Shown piece after piece: positions 36,600-46,252 of a DNA stretch of 64,000 nucleotides. The notes under the pieces are model-generated. The model did no database searches. It was not told the origin of the DNA and saw only the letters and a list, made by a program, of their open reading frames with translations. Both the position numbers and the translations under genes were made by a program. Numbering within the stretch: position 1 is the first letter of the stretch; every line of letters begins with the position of its first letter. Where the stretch lies: positions 2,790,001-2,854,000 of the forward strand of contig NZ_CP187232.1 of assembly GCF_049674955.1 (NCBI RefSeq), read 5' to 3'. The DNA is from Sphaerisporangium viridialbum (GTDB taxonomy: Bacteria > Actinomycetota > Actinomycetes > Streptosporangiales > Streptosporangiaceae).

Positions 36600-38072
36600 A
36601 TGTCGATATTCCGTACCAAGACGGTCGAGCGCTCGATCGAGGACACCGAGTCGCCCGAGCACCGGCTCCGCCGCAACCTGAGCGCCCTCGACCTGACCGT
36701 CTTCGGTGTGGGCGTGATCGTGGGCACCGGCATCTTCGTCCTCACCGGCCAGGTGGCCAGGGACACCGCGGGCCCGGCCGTCGCTCTCTCGTTCGTCATC
36801 GCCGGCGTCGTCTGCGCGCTCGCCGCCCTGTGCTACGCCGAGTTCGCCTCGACCGTGCCGGTGGCCGGGTCCGCGTACACCTTCTCGTACGCCACCATCG
36901 GGGAGTTCCCCGCGTGGATCGTCGGATGGGACCTGATGCTGGAGCTGGCCCTCGGCGGCGCGGTGGTCGCGGTCGGCTGGTCGGGATACTTCTCCGAACT
37001 CCTCGCCACGCTCGGCGTCCACCTGCCCCCCACGCTCGCCGGCGAGCACGCCGCGTTCAACGTCCCCGCCGTCGTGGTCGTGCTCGCGCTGACGGCCGTG
37101 CTGGTGGCCGGCATCAAGCTGTCCGCGCGGTTCAACCTCGTCGTGGTGACGATCAAGGTCGCCGTCGTGCTGCTGGTCATCGTCGCGGGGCTGTTCTTCG
37201 TGAAGAGCGCGAACTTCAGCCCGTTCATCCCGCCGTCCCAGCCGATCCCGGCGGCGGACGGCCTCAAGGCGCCGCTGATCCAGGTGCTGTTCGGCGTCGC
37301 ACCGGTGGCCTACGGGGTGCTCGGCGTCTTCTCGGGCGCGGCCATCGTCTTCTTCGCCTTCATCGGCTTCGACGTGGTGGCCACGGCCGCCGAGGAGACC
37401 AGGAGGCCGCAGCGCGACCTGCCCATCGGCATCATCGCCTCCCTGGTGATCTGCACCGTCCTGTACGTCGCGGTGTCGCTGGTCGTCGTCGGCATGCAGC
37501 CGTACTACCGGCTCAGCCGCTCGGCGCCGCTGGCCGGCGCGTTCCGCGTCCTCGGCCAGGACTGGCTGGCCACGATCATCAGCGTCGGCGCCCTGGCGGG
37601 GCTCACGACCGTCGTGATGATCCTGATGCTCGGCCAGAGCCGCATCTTCTTCGCCATGAGCCGCGACAACCTGCTTCCCCGGGGGCTGGCCGCCGTCCAC
37701 CCGCGTTTCGGCACCCCGTACCGCATCACGATCATCATCGGCGTGGCCACGGCACTGCTGGCCGGGCTCATCCCGCTGTCGGCCCTGGCCGAGCTGGTCA
37801 ACATCGGGACGCTGTTCGCGTTCGTGCTGGTCTCGATCGGCGTCGTCATCCTGCGCAGGACCCGGCCCGAGCTGCCCCGCGCCTTCCGCACGCCGCTGGT
37901 GCCGCTGGTGCCCGTCCTGTCGGTGCTGGCGTGCGTCTACCTGATGCTGAACCTCCCGGTCGAGACGTGGCTGAGGTTCCTCATCTGGATGGCGATCGGG
38001 GTCGCGCTCTACTTCGCGTACGGCATGCGGCACAGCCGGGTCGACGACCACCCCCCGGTCGCCGTGAAGTGA
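36600..38072 (+). CDS. APC-family amino acid permease (cationic amino acid transporter type)
   Basis: 490 residues and about 12-13 membrane helices. LTVFGVGVIVGTGIFVLTGQ is the helix-1 signature of the APC superfamily, and GFDVVATAAEETRRPQRDLP is the helix-6/loop signature of the CAT-type branch (YfnA/GadC relatives). It probably imports amino acids by proton symport or exchange. ATG 36600 lies after a GGGGGC stretch. A LacI regulator follows 113 bp downstream on the same strand, but no operator repeat was found to link them. Confidence 0.9.
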   Translation: MSIFRTKTVERSIEDTESPEHRLRRNLSALDLTVFGVGVIVGTGIFVLTGQVARDTAGPAVALSFVIAGVVCALAALCYAEFASTVPVAGSAYTFSYATIGEFPAWIVGWDLMLELALGGAVVAVGWSGYFSELLATLGVHLPPTLAGEHAAFNVPAVVVVLALTAVLVAGIKLSARFNLVVVTIKVAVVLLVIVAGLFFVKSANFSPFIPPSQPIPAADGLKAPLIQVLFGVAPVAYGVLGVFSGAAIVFFAFIGFDVVATAAEETRRPQRDLPIGIIASLVICTVLYVAVSLVVVGMQPYYRLSRSAPLAGAFRVLGQDWLATIISVGALAGLTTVVMILMLGQSRIFFAMSRDNLLPRGLAAVHPRFGTPYRITIIIGVATALLAGLIPLSALAELVNIGTLFAFVLVSIGVVILRRTRPELPRAFRTPLVPLVPVLSVLACVYLMLNLPVETWLRFLIWMAIGVALYFAYGMRHSRVDDHPPVAVK

Positions 38073-38185
38073 CGCCCGTGTCCTCAGGGCCACGACTTCC
38101 CCCGAATCCCCCGGTACCCGTGTGTGAGGCGCCCGAGACCGCTGGACAATGAGAGGGAAGCAGGCCGGGGCGCGGGAGGATGACC

Positions 38186-39196
38186 ATGGTCACGCTGGAA
38201 GACGTCGCCAGGGACGCGGGGGTGTCACTGGCGACGGCCTCACGGGTCCTGAACGGCAGCAGCCGCCAGGTGGGCGCGGCCATGCGGGCGCGGGTCGAGT
38301 CGTCGGCCGCCAGGCTCGGCTACCGGGTGGACGCGACCGCGCAGGCCCTCGCTCGGGGGGCGAGCAACGTCGTCGGCCTGGTGATCCAGGATCTGACCGA
38401 CCCCTACTTCGCGGCCATCGCCGACGGCGCCATCCGCGCCGCCGACCTGCACGACATGGTGGTGACGATCGGCACGACCTACCGCGACCCTCAGCGCGAG
38501 ATCGCCCTCGTCGCCACGCTGAACGCCCAGCGGGCCCGGGCGGTGCTGATCGCCGGGTCGCGCGTCGTGGACGACGCCATGATCCGCAGCCTGCGCGCCG
38601 AGCTCGACTTCTACCGCGCCTCCGGGGGCCGGGTCGCCATGATCGGGCAGGATCTCCTCGGCACCGACACCGTCACCCCGCTGAACCACGACGGGGCCCG
38701 CAAGCTCGCCGTGGCGCTCGCGGGCCAGGGCCACCGCCGCTTCGCCGTGCTGGCAGGGCCGCCGAACCTCTACACCGCCATCGACCGGGCGGCCGGCTTC
38801 GCCCAGGGGCTGCGCGAGCTCGACCTGCCCGCGCCGATCGTCGTGAACGGCGGGTTCGACAGGGACGGCGGGTACGACGCCGCCGTCGAGCTGGTGAGCA
38901 TGGAAACCGGCGCCACCTGCGTGTTCGCGGTGAACGACGTGATGGCGGTCGGGGCGCTGGCCGCTTTCAGGGAGCAGGGGGTCGACGTGCCGGGCGATCT
39001 GTCGATGGCGGGGTTCGACGACATCGCGTCGCTGCGCGACCTCGCCCCCGCGCTGACGACGGTACGGCTGCCGCTCGCGCGCATGGGGTCGCTCGCGCTC
39101 GACCTCGCGCTCTCGCCGGACGACGTGCCCAGGCGGACACCCGTCGAGGGCGAGGTCGTGCTCCGCGAGAGCGTGCGGAAGCTCCCGAACACCTGA
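38186..39196 (+). CDS. LacI-family transcriptional regulator
   Basis: 336 residues. The helix-turn-helix MVTLEDVARDAGVSLATASR and hinge helix (ATAQALARGASNVVG) are typical LacI features. The C-terminal periplasmic-binding-like domain contains GFDDIASLRDLAPALTTVRL. The ligand is probably a sugar, but the flanking genes (amino acid permease, RNase D) give no metabolic hint. ATG 38186 is chosen because GGAGG at 38175-38179 is six bases away; ATG 38180 touches that site and cannot be used efficiently. Confidence 0.9.
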   Translation: MVTLEDVARDAGVSLATASRVLNGSSRQVGAAMRARVESSAARLGYRVDATAQALARGASNVVGLVIQDLTDPYFAAIADGAIRAADLHDMVVTIGTTYRDPQREIALVATLNAQRARAVLIAGSRVVDDAMIRSLRAELDFYRASGGRVAMIGQDLLGTDTVTPLNHDGARKLAVALAGQGHRRFAVLAGPPNLYTAIDRAAGFAQGLRELDLPAPIVVNGGFDRDGGYDAAVELVSMETGATCVFAVNDVMAVGALAAFREQGVDVPGDLSMAGFDDIASLRDLAPALTTVRLPLARMGSLALDLALSPDDVPRRTPVEGEVVLRESVRKLPNT

Positions 39197-39220
39197 CCTT
39201 GCCTTACTTCGTAAAGGCGG

Positions 39221-40468
39221 TCAGCCCTCGGGCTCTTCCTTGGCGGCCAGGCGGGTCAGGGCCGCGGACAGAGGGCCCGCCGTCAGGGCGATCTGCCACT
39301 CGCGGGCGCCCAGCTCGCGCAGCCGGGCCTCCACGGTCCCCTCGTCGAGGTCGGCGGGAGGCTCCCAGGTGAGCCGCCGGATCGCCTCCGGCTGGAGGAG
39401 GTTCTCCGTGGGCATGTGGTGGGTCTCCGCCAGCGCGGCCACCGCCGCCCTCGCGACGGCCAGCCGCCTGGCGGCGGCCGGATCGCGGTCGGCCCAGCGG
39501 TTCGCGGGCGGGGGCCCGTCCCCGGGGCCGCTCGGCTGGGGGAGCTGCGTCTCCGTCAGCACGCGCGCCCGTCCGATGGCGTTGAGCCACTCGCGCAGGT
39601 GGCGCCGGGCGCTGCGCCCGGTGAACGGGGCTATGTCGGTCAGGGCCTTGGTCGTGCGGGGCTGCTCCAGCGCGGCGGTCACGATCGCCGAGTCCGGCAG
39701 CACCCGGCCGGGCGCCAGGTCGGCCTCCCGCGCCAGCTCGTCGCGCAGCGTCCACAGCTCGCGCACCACGGCCAGGCCGCGCAGGGAGCGCACCCGGTGG
39801 ATGCCCGAGGTGCGCCGCCAGGGGTCGGTGCGCGGCGGCGCCGGGGGAGCGGCCAGGATCGAGGAGAACTCCTCCTGCGCCCATCCGAGCTTGCCCTTGG
39901 CGGCCAGCTCGTCGTGGAGCATGTCGCGCAGCTCGATGAGCACCTCGACGTCGAGCGCGGCGTAGCGCAGCCAGTCCTCGGGGAGCGGCCGGTGGGACCA
40001 GTCGGCCGCCGAGTGGCCCTTCTCCAGGCGGAGCCCGAGGACGTTCTCCACCATCGTGCCGAGGCCGACGCGCTCGTAGCCGAGTAGCCGCCCGGCCAGC
40101 TCGGTGTCGAACAGCTTGCGGGGGGTGAAGCCGATCTCCGCCAGGCAGGCGAGGTCCTGCGTGGCGGCGTGCAGGACGATCTCGGCGTCGGCCAGCGCCG
40201 AGTCCAGCTCCGACAGGTCGGGGCAGGAGGTGGGGTCGATGAGTGCGCTGCCGGCGCCGGCGCGGCGTAGCTGCACGAGGTACGCCCGGCCGCTGTAGCG
40301 GTAGCCGGAGGCGCGCTCGGCGTCGACGGCGACCGGGCCGGTGCCCTTGGCGAACGCGCGTACGGCCGCCGCGAGCGCGGCGGGGTCCTCGATGACCGGC
40401 GGGATGCCCTCGCGGGGCTCCAGAAGCGGGACTATCTCGGATGCGGGGATGATTTCGTCGTCGGTCAC
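39221..40468 (-). CDS. rnd: Ribonuclease D
   Basis: 415 residues. The DEDD exonuclease domain shows VAVDAERASGYRYSGRAYLV (first D/E pair), LVLHAATQD-like core (EIVLHAATQDLACL), DTELAGRLLG and YAALDVEVLIELRD. HRDC domains follow. The enzyme trims the 3' ends of structured RNAs, including tRNA precursors. Its GTG start at 40468 overlaps the stop of the DUF3000 gene (GTGA), so the two are translated as a coupled pair, an arrangement widely conserved in actinomycetes next to hemE. Confidence 0.93.
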   Translation of the reverse strand: MTDDEIIPASEIVPLLEPREGIPPVIEDPAALAAAVRAFAKGTGPVAVDAERASGYRYSGRAYLVQLRRAGAGSALIDPTSCPDLSELDSALADAEIVLHAATQDLACLAEIGFTPRKLFDTELAGRLLGYERVGLGTMVENVLGLRLEKGHSAADWSHRPLPEDWLRYAALDVEVLIELRDMLHDELAAKGKLGWAQEEFSSILAAPPAPPRTDPWRRTSGIHRVRSLRGLAVVRELWTLRDELAREADLAPGRVLPDSAIVTAALEQPRTTKALTDIAPFTGRSARRHLREWLNAIGRARVLTETQLPQPSGPGDGPPPANRWADRDPAAARRLAVARAAVAALAETHHMPTENLLQPEAIRRLTWEPPADLDEGTVEARLRELGAREWQIALTAGPLSAALTRLAAKEEPEG

Positions 40469-41067
40469 GTCCTGAAGGACTCCGGGTCTTCGCGACGCGC
40501 GGACCGTTGCGGGAGGGCCGCGACGTCGGGTGGCAGGGGTGGGATGCCCGCGGCGAGGCACATCAGGTCGCACCAGGCGGCGACGTGCGCCGACAGGTCC
40601 TCTTCGAGCGGGGACCACGACGCGCGCAGCTCCAGCTCGGTGGTGACCGGGTCGTCGGCCTTGTTGCCGAACCCCTCGGAAACGGCGCGGGTGACGGTGC
40701 CGCCCGCGGCGGCGTAGCGCGCGCGGCGGGAGTCGAGGGCCTCGGTCAGCCAGCTCCACGCCACGGGCCCGAGCATCGGGTCGGAGGTGATCTCCGGCTC
40801 CATGTCGGCGCGGACGTACGCGACCAGCCGGAAGGGACCATCCCATCCGCGCTGGCCGTCGGGGTCGAACAACATGATCAGCCGGCCGACCGCGAGTTCG
40901 TCGTCGTCGCGGTAGACGGATGCTCCGACAGCGCCGGAGTAGGGGGCGAGCCGCTGGGGGGCGGGAATGTCCTCCAGCTCGATTTCGGGCCTGACCTCGG
41001 CGGGACGCAGGCTTTCCAGGGCCCGCCGGAATGCGGCAGGCGCCGGTGGCGCGTCACCGATGGTCAT
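40465..41067 (-). CDS. DUF3000 family protein
   Basis: 200 residues from MTIGDAPPAPAAFRRALESL. Conserved blocks include PEIELEDIPAPQRLAPYSGA and RLIMLFDPDGQRGWDGPFRL, and the C-terminal SWSPLEEDLSAHVAAWCDLM is characteristic. It is found across actinobacteria beside rnd and hemE; no activity is known. No signal peptide or membrane segment. It overlaps rnd by 4 bp. A longer in-frame start at 41127 is possible but lacks family similarity. Confidence 0.85.
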   Translation of the reverse strand: MTIGDAPPAPAAFRRALESLRPAEVRPEIELEDIPAPQRLAPYSGAVGASVYRDDDELAVGRLIMLFDPDGQRGWDGPFRLVAYVRADMEPEITSDPMLGPVAWSWLTEALDSRRARYAAAGGTVTRAVSEGFGNKADDPVTTELELRASWSPLEEDLSAHVAAWCDLMCLAAGIPPLPPDVAALPQRSARREDPESFRT

Positions 41068-41136
41068 GATGGCAGCGTAGGCCGGAGTGGGCGATGCCGG
41101 AAGCAGGGGGGTATGCACCGGGAGCACAGGTGGTGA

Positions 41137-41295
41137 TCAAGCCGCGATCACCGGGCCGACGCCACGCTCCGCGGAGCTCCGGTCGCGGCCGTCGTCGTGC
41201 CCGCCGAGGCGGTGCCGCCGCTCGAATCCCCGTTCGACGGCACGGCGCGCACAACGCACCGTGCGGTGCTCGGAGGAACTCCACATCGCGGTCAT
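41137..41295 (-). CDS. Possible 52-residue basic protein
   Basis: ATG 41295 has AAAGG six bases upstream and opens a frame beginning MTAMWSSSEHRTVRCARRAV and continuing RGFERRHRLGGHDDGRDRSS. It is Arg/His-rich with one Cys and no recognised domain. It would be the only gene in the 713-bp space between DUF3000 and hemE. The ribosome-binding site is the main support; conservation needs a database search. Confidence 0.35.
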   Translation of the reverse strand: MTAMWSSSEHRTVRCARRAVERGFERRHRLGGHDDGRDRSSAERGVGPVIAA

Positions 41296-41780
41296 CGCGA
41301 GCCTTTCGTCGGGTCCCGGGATCGAGAGTTCGGACGGACAGGAGTGCGCGCCGCCTGGCCGGCGCTCCCCACCCGCGCGCCTTTGTCCGTGAACTCGAGG
41401 GCTGGTCCGACGTTGACACGTCACGGCGACATTTCCCCGCAACGCGCTCGGCGTGTCCCGAAAGTGGTCACGGAATCAGCGCCGCGCGGTGTTTTGACGA
41501 ACATTTGAGCCAGCCGCGACATGATCACGGACCTCACGTGAGACGTACTGTACCTGCGCTTGGGATTGCCTTGACTCGGCGGTCGGCCGGTCTGGCACGA
41601 CCTTGGCCTACCGAACCAGACATAGTGTACGGTTCGCGGCTTCCATTAGCATGACCGGACATCCGCCCGGTAAATATCTTTTTCACGGCAAGCTTTGGTA
41701 TCAAGCCCGGCGCCGGCACGCGGCGCACAGCGCACGTACGCGGTGCGTGGACCGGCCGCTTCACATGGCACCCTGGATGG
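41296..41780. other. Long hemE upstream region
   Basis: No convincing gene. The DNA becomes AT-richer after about 41600 and contains the palindrome CTCACGTGAG (41533-41542). The same 10-mer occurs after hemQ at 46255-46264. The hemE promoter must lie here. Confidence 0.5.
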
Positions 41781-42818
41781 GTGAATCCCGAGACCGCCGA
41801 GTCCCCGTTCGTCCGTGCCTGCCGGCGACTTCCCGTGCCGCACACGCCCGTCTGGTACATGCGCCAGGCCGGACGCTCGCTGCCCGAGTACCGCGCGGTG
41901 CGCGCCGACGTGCCGATGCTCACCGCGTGCGCGACGCCCGACCTCATCGTGGAGATCACGATGCAGCCCGTGCGGCGGTACGGGGTGGACGCGGCGATCT
42001 TCTTCAGCGACATCGTGGTGCCGCTCAAGGCCATCGGGATCGACCTCGACATCAAGCCGGGCGTCGGCCCCGTCGTCGCCGCCCCGATCAGGGACACCGC
42101 CGGGGTGGGCACGCTGCGCGCCCTCGACGCCGGCGACGTGCCCTACGTCACCGAGGCCATCGGGGCGCTGACCAAGGAGCTCGGCCCCACGCCGCTCATC
42201 GGGTTCGCCGGCGCCCCGTTCACGCTCGCGTCGTACCTGATCGAGGGCGGCCCCTCCAAGAACCACGACCACACCAAGGCCATGATGTACGGCGAGCCCG
42301 CGCTGTGGCACGCGCTCATGGGCCGCCTCACCGACATCACGCTGTCCTACCTGCGGGTGCAGATCGACGCCGGCGTCTCGGCGGTCCAGCTCTTCGACTC
42401 CTGGGTCGGCGCCGTCGCCCCCGACGACTACCGCGAGTTCGTCCTCCCCTACACCAGCCGCATCTTCGCCGGGCTTGCCGACCTGGACGTGCCGCGCATC
42501 CACTTCGGCGTGGGCACCGGCGAGCTGCTCGGGCTGCTGGGCGAGGCGGGCGCCGACGTGGTGGGCGTCGACTGGCGGGTGCCGCTCGACGAGGCCGCGC
42601 GCCGCGTCGGCCCCGGCAAGGCGCTCCAGGGCAACCTCGACCCCGCCGTGCTGTTCGCGCCGTGGGACGTCGTCGAGGGCCGCGCCCGCGACATCGTCGA
42701 GCGGGGCCGGGCGGCCGAGGGCCATGTGTTCAACCTCGGCCACGGGGTGCTGCCCACGACCGACCCCGGCCAGCTCGCCCGCCTCACCGACCTCGTGCAC
42801 GAGGCCTCCGCCCGCTGA
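41781..42818 (+). CDS. hemE: Uroporphyrinogen decarboxylase
   Basis: 345 residues. PVWYMRQAGRSLPEYRAVR is the N-terminal signature and GFAGAPFTLASYLIEGG the second family signature. GVDWRVPLDEAARRVG and NLGHGVLPTTDP are active-site blocks. It decarboxylates uroporphyrinogen III to coproporphyrinogen III in heme synthesis, in the cytoplasm. The start is GTG 41781. It is convergent with a DUF4349 gene, with stop codons abutting (TGATCA). Confidence 0.96.
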   Translation: MNPETAESPFVRACRRLPVPHTPVWYMRQAGRSLPEYRAVRADVPMLTACATPDLIVEITMQPVRRYGVDAAIFFSDIVVPLKAIGIDLDIKPGVGPVVAAPIRDTAGVGTLRALDAGDVPYVTEAIGALTKELGPTPLIGFAGAPFTLASYLIEGGPSKNHDHTKAMMYGEPALWHALMGRLTDITLSYLRVQIDAGVSAVQLFDSWVGAVAPDDYREFVLPYTSRIFAGLADLDVPRIHFGVGTGELLGLLGEAGADVVGVDWRVPLDEAARRVGPGKALQGNLDPAVLFAPWDVVEGRARDIVERGRAAEGHVFNLGHGVLPTTDPGQLARLTDLVHEASAR

Positions 42819-43838
42819 TCACCGCTCCCGCGGGGCCTCGGGCTCCTGTGGCGCATGGGGCTCCTCGGGCTTCTCGGGAGCGTCCGGTACGGGCCGTCGC
42901 GCCGCCCCCGGGCCGGGCAGGAAGGACGGCACGCGCCGCCGTACGGCCACGTAGGCGACCCACAGCACGCCGAGCACCACCAGCCAGGGCAGGAGCGCGC
43001 CGAAGACCGTCAGGGCGATCCTGGTCGTGCTCGCCAGGGCGTGCCAGCCCGCCTTGAGGCCGCTGAGGAAGTTCGGCGGCGCGGGCTTCGGCTTGGGCGG
43101 CGCGGGGGCGGGCCGGGTGACGTGCACGAGCTGGAGGGTCAGCGTTCCGAGGGAGGTCTGGGCAGCCAGGGTCCTCTGCCGGGCCTGCAGCGACTCCAGG
43201 TCGCCCTCGCGGGTGGAGATCTCCCGCTCGACCTCCAGCACCTGGCCGATGGTCTTGGCCTTGGCCATGAACTTCCTGACCTGTTCGAGCGCGGACTTGG
43301 ACGACTTGATCCGGCTGTCGACGTCCGCGATCTGCTGGCTCACGTCCTCGGTGCCAAGACTCAGCGACTCCCGTACGCCGAGATCCTTGCCGAGCTGGGC
43401 CACCACGGCCTGATAGCGGTCCGGGGGGATCTTGAAGACGATGGACGACCTGCCCTCGCGCCCGTACGAGGTGGACTGCTCGCTGTCCACGCGCCCGCCC
43501 GCCGCGGCGACGATCTGCTTGGCCTTCTCGCCGGCGACGGTCACGTCCTTGACGCGGACCTCCATCTCGCCGGTGTAGACGATGGACCGGTCCGCCTGCC
43601 GGACCTCCACCTTGGCTGAGTCCCCGGAGGAGCGGGACCCGGAGTCCTGGCCCGTGGCCCCGCTCCCGCCCTGCCCGGTGCGGCCCGCCGCCGGCGCGGG
43701 GGCCCGCGCGTCCACCGGCGGGGCGGCCGGGGCGGCCCCCGAGCTCGACTGATCCTGTGACCCCCCGCAGGCCGAGACGGCGAGGACGACGGCCACCAGG
43801 GTCGCTAACAGCGAGGGGCGGCTCCGTAATCTGCTCAT
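42819..43838 (-). CDS. DUF4349 domain lipoprotein
   Basis: 339 residues. The lipoprotein signal MSRLRSRPSLLATLVAVVLA ends at VSAC. A Gly/Ser/Ala-rich spacer precedes the DUF4349 domain (~residues 75-260): IVYTGEMEVRVKDVTVAGEK, then a coiled coil (DVSQQIADVDSRIKSSKSAL ... EREISTREGDLESLQARQ). One transmembrane helix (residues ~275-300) and a Pro-rich cytoplasmic tail follow. Such envelope proteins have no known activity. It shares its upstream region with hemG, where two CGTCAC heptamers lie at 43883-43900. Confidence 0.87.
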   Translation of the reverse strand: MSRLRSRPSLLATLVAVVLAVSACGGSQDQSSSGAAPAAPPVDARAPAPAAGRTGQGGSGATGQDSGSRSSGDSAKVEVRQADRSIVYTGEMEVRVKDVTVAGEKAKQIVAAAGGRVDSEQSTSYGREGRSSIVFKIPPDRYQAVVAQLGKDLGVRESLSLGTEDVSQQIADVDSRIKSSKSALEQVRKFMAKAKTIGQVLEVEREISTREGDLESLQARQRTLAAQTSLGTLTLQLVHVTRPAPAPPKPKPAPPNFLSGLKAGWHALASTTRIALTVFGALLPWLVVLGVLWVAYVAVRRRVPSFLPGPGAARRPVPDAPEKPEEPHAPQEPEAPRER

Positions 43839-43882
43839 GCCCTTGTTGACGAGACCCGCGGGCGCCGGGTTTGACCAAGCCG

Positions 43883-43900
43883 CGTCACAATGGCGTCACG
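43883..43900 (+). promoter_or_regulatory. Direct repeat CGTCACA-N4-CGTCACG
   Basis: Two heptamers with an 11-bp period lie between the divergent DUF4349 and hemG genes. The form GTCAC-N6-GTCAC matches the GTnAC-n6-GTnAC consensus described for the OmpR-type regulator AfsQ1 in Streptomyces. The same arrangement recurs at 57374 and 58321. Confidence 0.5.
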
Positions 43901-43974
43901 TTCTCCGTCCCCCGCCCCAGAGCCTGGCCGTGACCAGCGCGCGAGGTGCTCGCGGGCGGGTAACGTCTGGAGAC

Positions 43975-45423
43975 ATGGAAGGGACTCGGCGGCATGTCGT
44001 GGTCGTGGGCGGGGGCATCGCCGGGCTGGCCGCGGCGTGGCATCTTCGCCATGAGGACGACAGCCTCTCAGTGACCGTGCTGGACGGCGCCTCGCGTGTC
44101 GGCGGCAAGCTGCGCGCCTCCGAGGTCGCGGGCATGCCCGTGGACGAGGGCGCCGAGGCCATGCTGGCCCGCCGTCCCGAGGGCAAGGAGCTCGCCCGCA
44201 TGGTCGGGCTCGGCGACGAGCTGGTCCATCCGGGCACCACGGGCGCTTCGGTCTGGACCCGGGGCGCGCTGCGGGCCATGCCCAAGGGCCATGTCATGGG
44301 CGTTCCCTCCGACATCATCGAGCTCGGCCGCTCCGGAGTCCTGTCGCCCGCGGGCCTCGCCCGGGTGCCGCTCGACCAGATCCTGCCCGCGACGCTGGTC
44401 ACCTCCGACGTCTCGGTCGCGGCGTACATCCGGGCGCGCATGGGCGGCGAGGTCGTCGACCGGCTGGTGGAGCCGCTGCTCGGCGGCGTCTACGCCGGGC
44501 GCGCCGAGTTCCTGTCCCTGGACGCGACCATGCCCCGCGTCGCGACGATCGCGCGCACCGAGCGCTCGCTGCTGAAGGCCGCCCGGTCGATCAGCGGGGA
44601 GGCGCCCAAGGACGCCGGCCCGGTGTTCACCACGCTGAAGGCCGGCATGGGGAGCCTGCCCGGCGCGGTCGCGGCGGCGTCCGGCGCCGACATCAGGACC
44701 GGCGTCATGGTGCGCGAGCTCAGGCGCACCCGCACCGGCTGGCGCCTGGTGACCGGGCCCACCAGAGATCCCGAGACGATCGAGGCCGACGCGGTGATCG
44801 TGGCGGTGCCCGCGCCGGCGGCGGGCAGGCTGCTCGCCGACGAGGTGCCGAAGGCCGCCGCCGAGCTGGCCCGCATCGAGTACGCCAGCATGGCGATCGT
44901 CACCCTGGCCTACCCGCGCACGGCCTTCCCCGAGCAGCCCGCCGGCAGCGGCTACCTCGTGCCTCCGATCGAGGGCCGGCCGGTCAAGGCCGTGACGTTC
45001 AGCACGATCAAGTGGCCGCACCTGGCCAAGAGCGATCCCGGCCTGCTGGTGCTACGCTGCTCGATCGGGCGCCTGGGCGAGGAGTTCATCCTCCAGCGTG
45101 ACGACAACGAGCTGGTGGCGCTCGCCATGGCCGAGATGGCCGAGACCATGGGGGTCAGGGGGCTGCCGCTTTCGACGCGGGTGAGCCGCTGGGGCGGCGC
45201 GCTGCCGCAGTATGACGTGGGCCACCTCGACCGGGTCGCGCGCGTCCGCGCGGCGGTCGCCGTGCAGCCCGGCCTCGCGGTGTGCGGGGCCGCGTACGAC
45301 GGGCTGGGCATCCCGGCCTGCGTCGCGACCGCCCGCACGGCCGCGGCGGGGGTCCTCGCGTACCTCCGGGAGGAGCGCGGGGGAGAATGGCGTGAGGACC
45401 AGCGAGCGGCCGGCACCCGCTGA
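43975..45423 (+). CDS. hemG: Coproporphyrinogen III / protoporphyrinogen oxidase (HemY type)
   Basis: 482 residues from ATG 43975 (TGGAGA just upstream). The FAD-binding motif VVVGGGIAGLAAAWHLR is at the N-terminus, and the C-terminal GLAVCGAAYDGLGIPACVAT is the second FAD contact. In actinobacteria this oxygen-dependent enzyme (also named HemY or CgoX) oxidises coproporphyrinogen III to coproporphyrin III. It is 55 bp upstream of hemQ on the same strand, so the operon belongs to the coproporphyrin branch of heme synthesis. Confidence 0.94.
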   Translation: MEGTRRHVVVVGGGIAGLAAAWHLRHEDDSLSVTVLDGASRVGGKLRASEVAGMPVDEGAEAMLARRPEGKELARMVGLGDELVHPGTTGASVWTRGALRAMPKGHVMGVPSDIIELGRSGVLSPAGLARVPLDQILPATLVTSDVSVAAYIRARMGGEVVDRLVEPLLGGVYAGRAEFLSLDATMPRVATIARTERSLLKAARSISGEAPKDAGPVFTTLKAGMGSLPGAVAAASGADIRTGVMVRELRRTRTGWRLVTGPTRDPETIEADAVIVAVPAPAAGRLLADEVPKAAAELARIEYASMAIVTLAYPRTAFPEQPAGSGYLVPPIEGRPVKAVTFSTIKWPHLAKSDPGLLVLRCSIGRLGEEFILQRDDNELVALAMAEMAETMGVRGLPLSTRVSRWGGALPQYDVGHLDRVARVRAAVAVQPGLAVCGAAYDGLGIPACVATARTAAAGVLAYLREERGGEWREDQRAAGTR

Positions 45424-45477
45424 GAGCCCCGCTGGCGCAAGGCGATTGAAGCTGTCGATGGAAGGCGAGTGCGATCA

Positions 45478-46179
45478 GTGACGGAGAGCAGTGCGCGGCC
45501 CAAGGCGCGCGATCTCAACCAGGTCATCCGCTACACCATGTGGTCGGTCTTCCGGGTGCGCGAGCCGCTGCCGGGCGACCGGCAGGAGCTGGCCCACGAG
45601 GTCGAGGCCGTGCTCTCGCAGGCCGCCGAGAAGGACGTCGTGACCCGGGGCTCGTATGAGGTGGCCGGCTTCCGGGCCGACGCCGACTACATGTTCTGGT
45701 GGCACTCCACCACGCCCGAGGATCTCCAGGAGGTCTACGGCCGCTTCCGGCGCACCTCCCTGGGCCGGGCGAGCGAGCCGGTCTGGTCGGTGATGGCGCT
45801 GCACCGCCCCGCGGAGTTCAACAAGTCGCACATCCCGGCCTTCCTGGCCGAGGAGGAGCCGCGCGGCTACGTCTGCGTCTACCCGTTCGTGCGCTCCCTG
45901 GAGTGGTACCTCCTGGAGGACTCCGAGCGCCGCGCCATGCTGGCCGAGCACGGCAGGCTCGCCCGTGACTACCCCGACGTGCGGGCCAACACGGTGGCGT
46001 CGTTCGCGCTCAACGACTTCGAGTGGATCCTCGCCTTCGAGGCCGACGAGCTGCACCGCATCGTCGACCTCATGCGGCACCTGCGCGCCTCGGAGGCCCG
46101 CAGGCACACTCGCATCGAGGTGCCGTTCTACACCGGCACCCGCAAGCCTCTGGAGGAGCTGGTGGCCGCTCTGCCGTAA
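45478..46179 (+). CDS. hemQ: Coproheme decarboxylase HemQ
   Basis: 233 residues of the chlorite-dismutase-like family. LNQVIRYTMWSVFRV and DYMFWWHSTTPEDLQEVYGR are family signatures. The heme-ligand His lies in LAEHGRLARDYPDV. It converts Fe-coproporphyrin III to heme b using peroxide. GTG 45478 is preferred because the conserved region starts directly after it; GTG 45469 would add three residues. It is the last hem gene here; the ferrochelatase gene is outside the window. Confidence 0.95.
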   Translation: MTESSARPKARDLNQVIRYTMWSVFRVREPLPGDRQELAHEVEAVLSQAAEKDVVTRGSYEVAGFRADADYMFWWHSTTPEDLQEVYGRFRRTSLGRASEPVWSVMALHRPAEFNKSHIPAFLAEEEPRGYVCVYPFVRSLEWYLLEDSERRAMLAEHGRLARDYPDVRANTVASFALNDFEWILAFEADELHRIVDLMRHLRASEARRHTRIEVPFYTGTRKPLEELVAALP

Positions 46180-46252
46180 CCGGCCACCGGGGTGCAAACC
46201 CCGACATGTGTCACTCTTGCCCCAAACACCCCATGCCTGTGATTGCATGAAC

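Noticed and set aside
41054..41654. Several overlapping frames in the DUF3000-hemE gap on both strands
   Set aside because: They are Arg/Pro-rich shadow frames; only the one with a clear ribosome-binding site (41137-41295) is kept, at low confidence.
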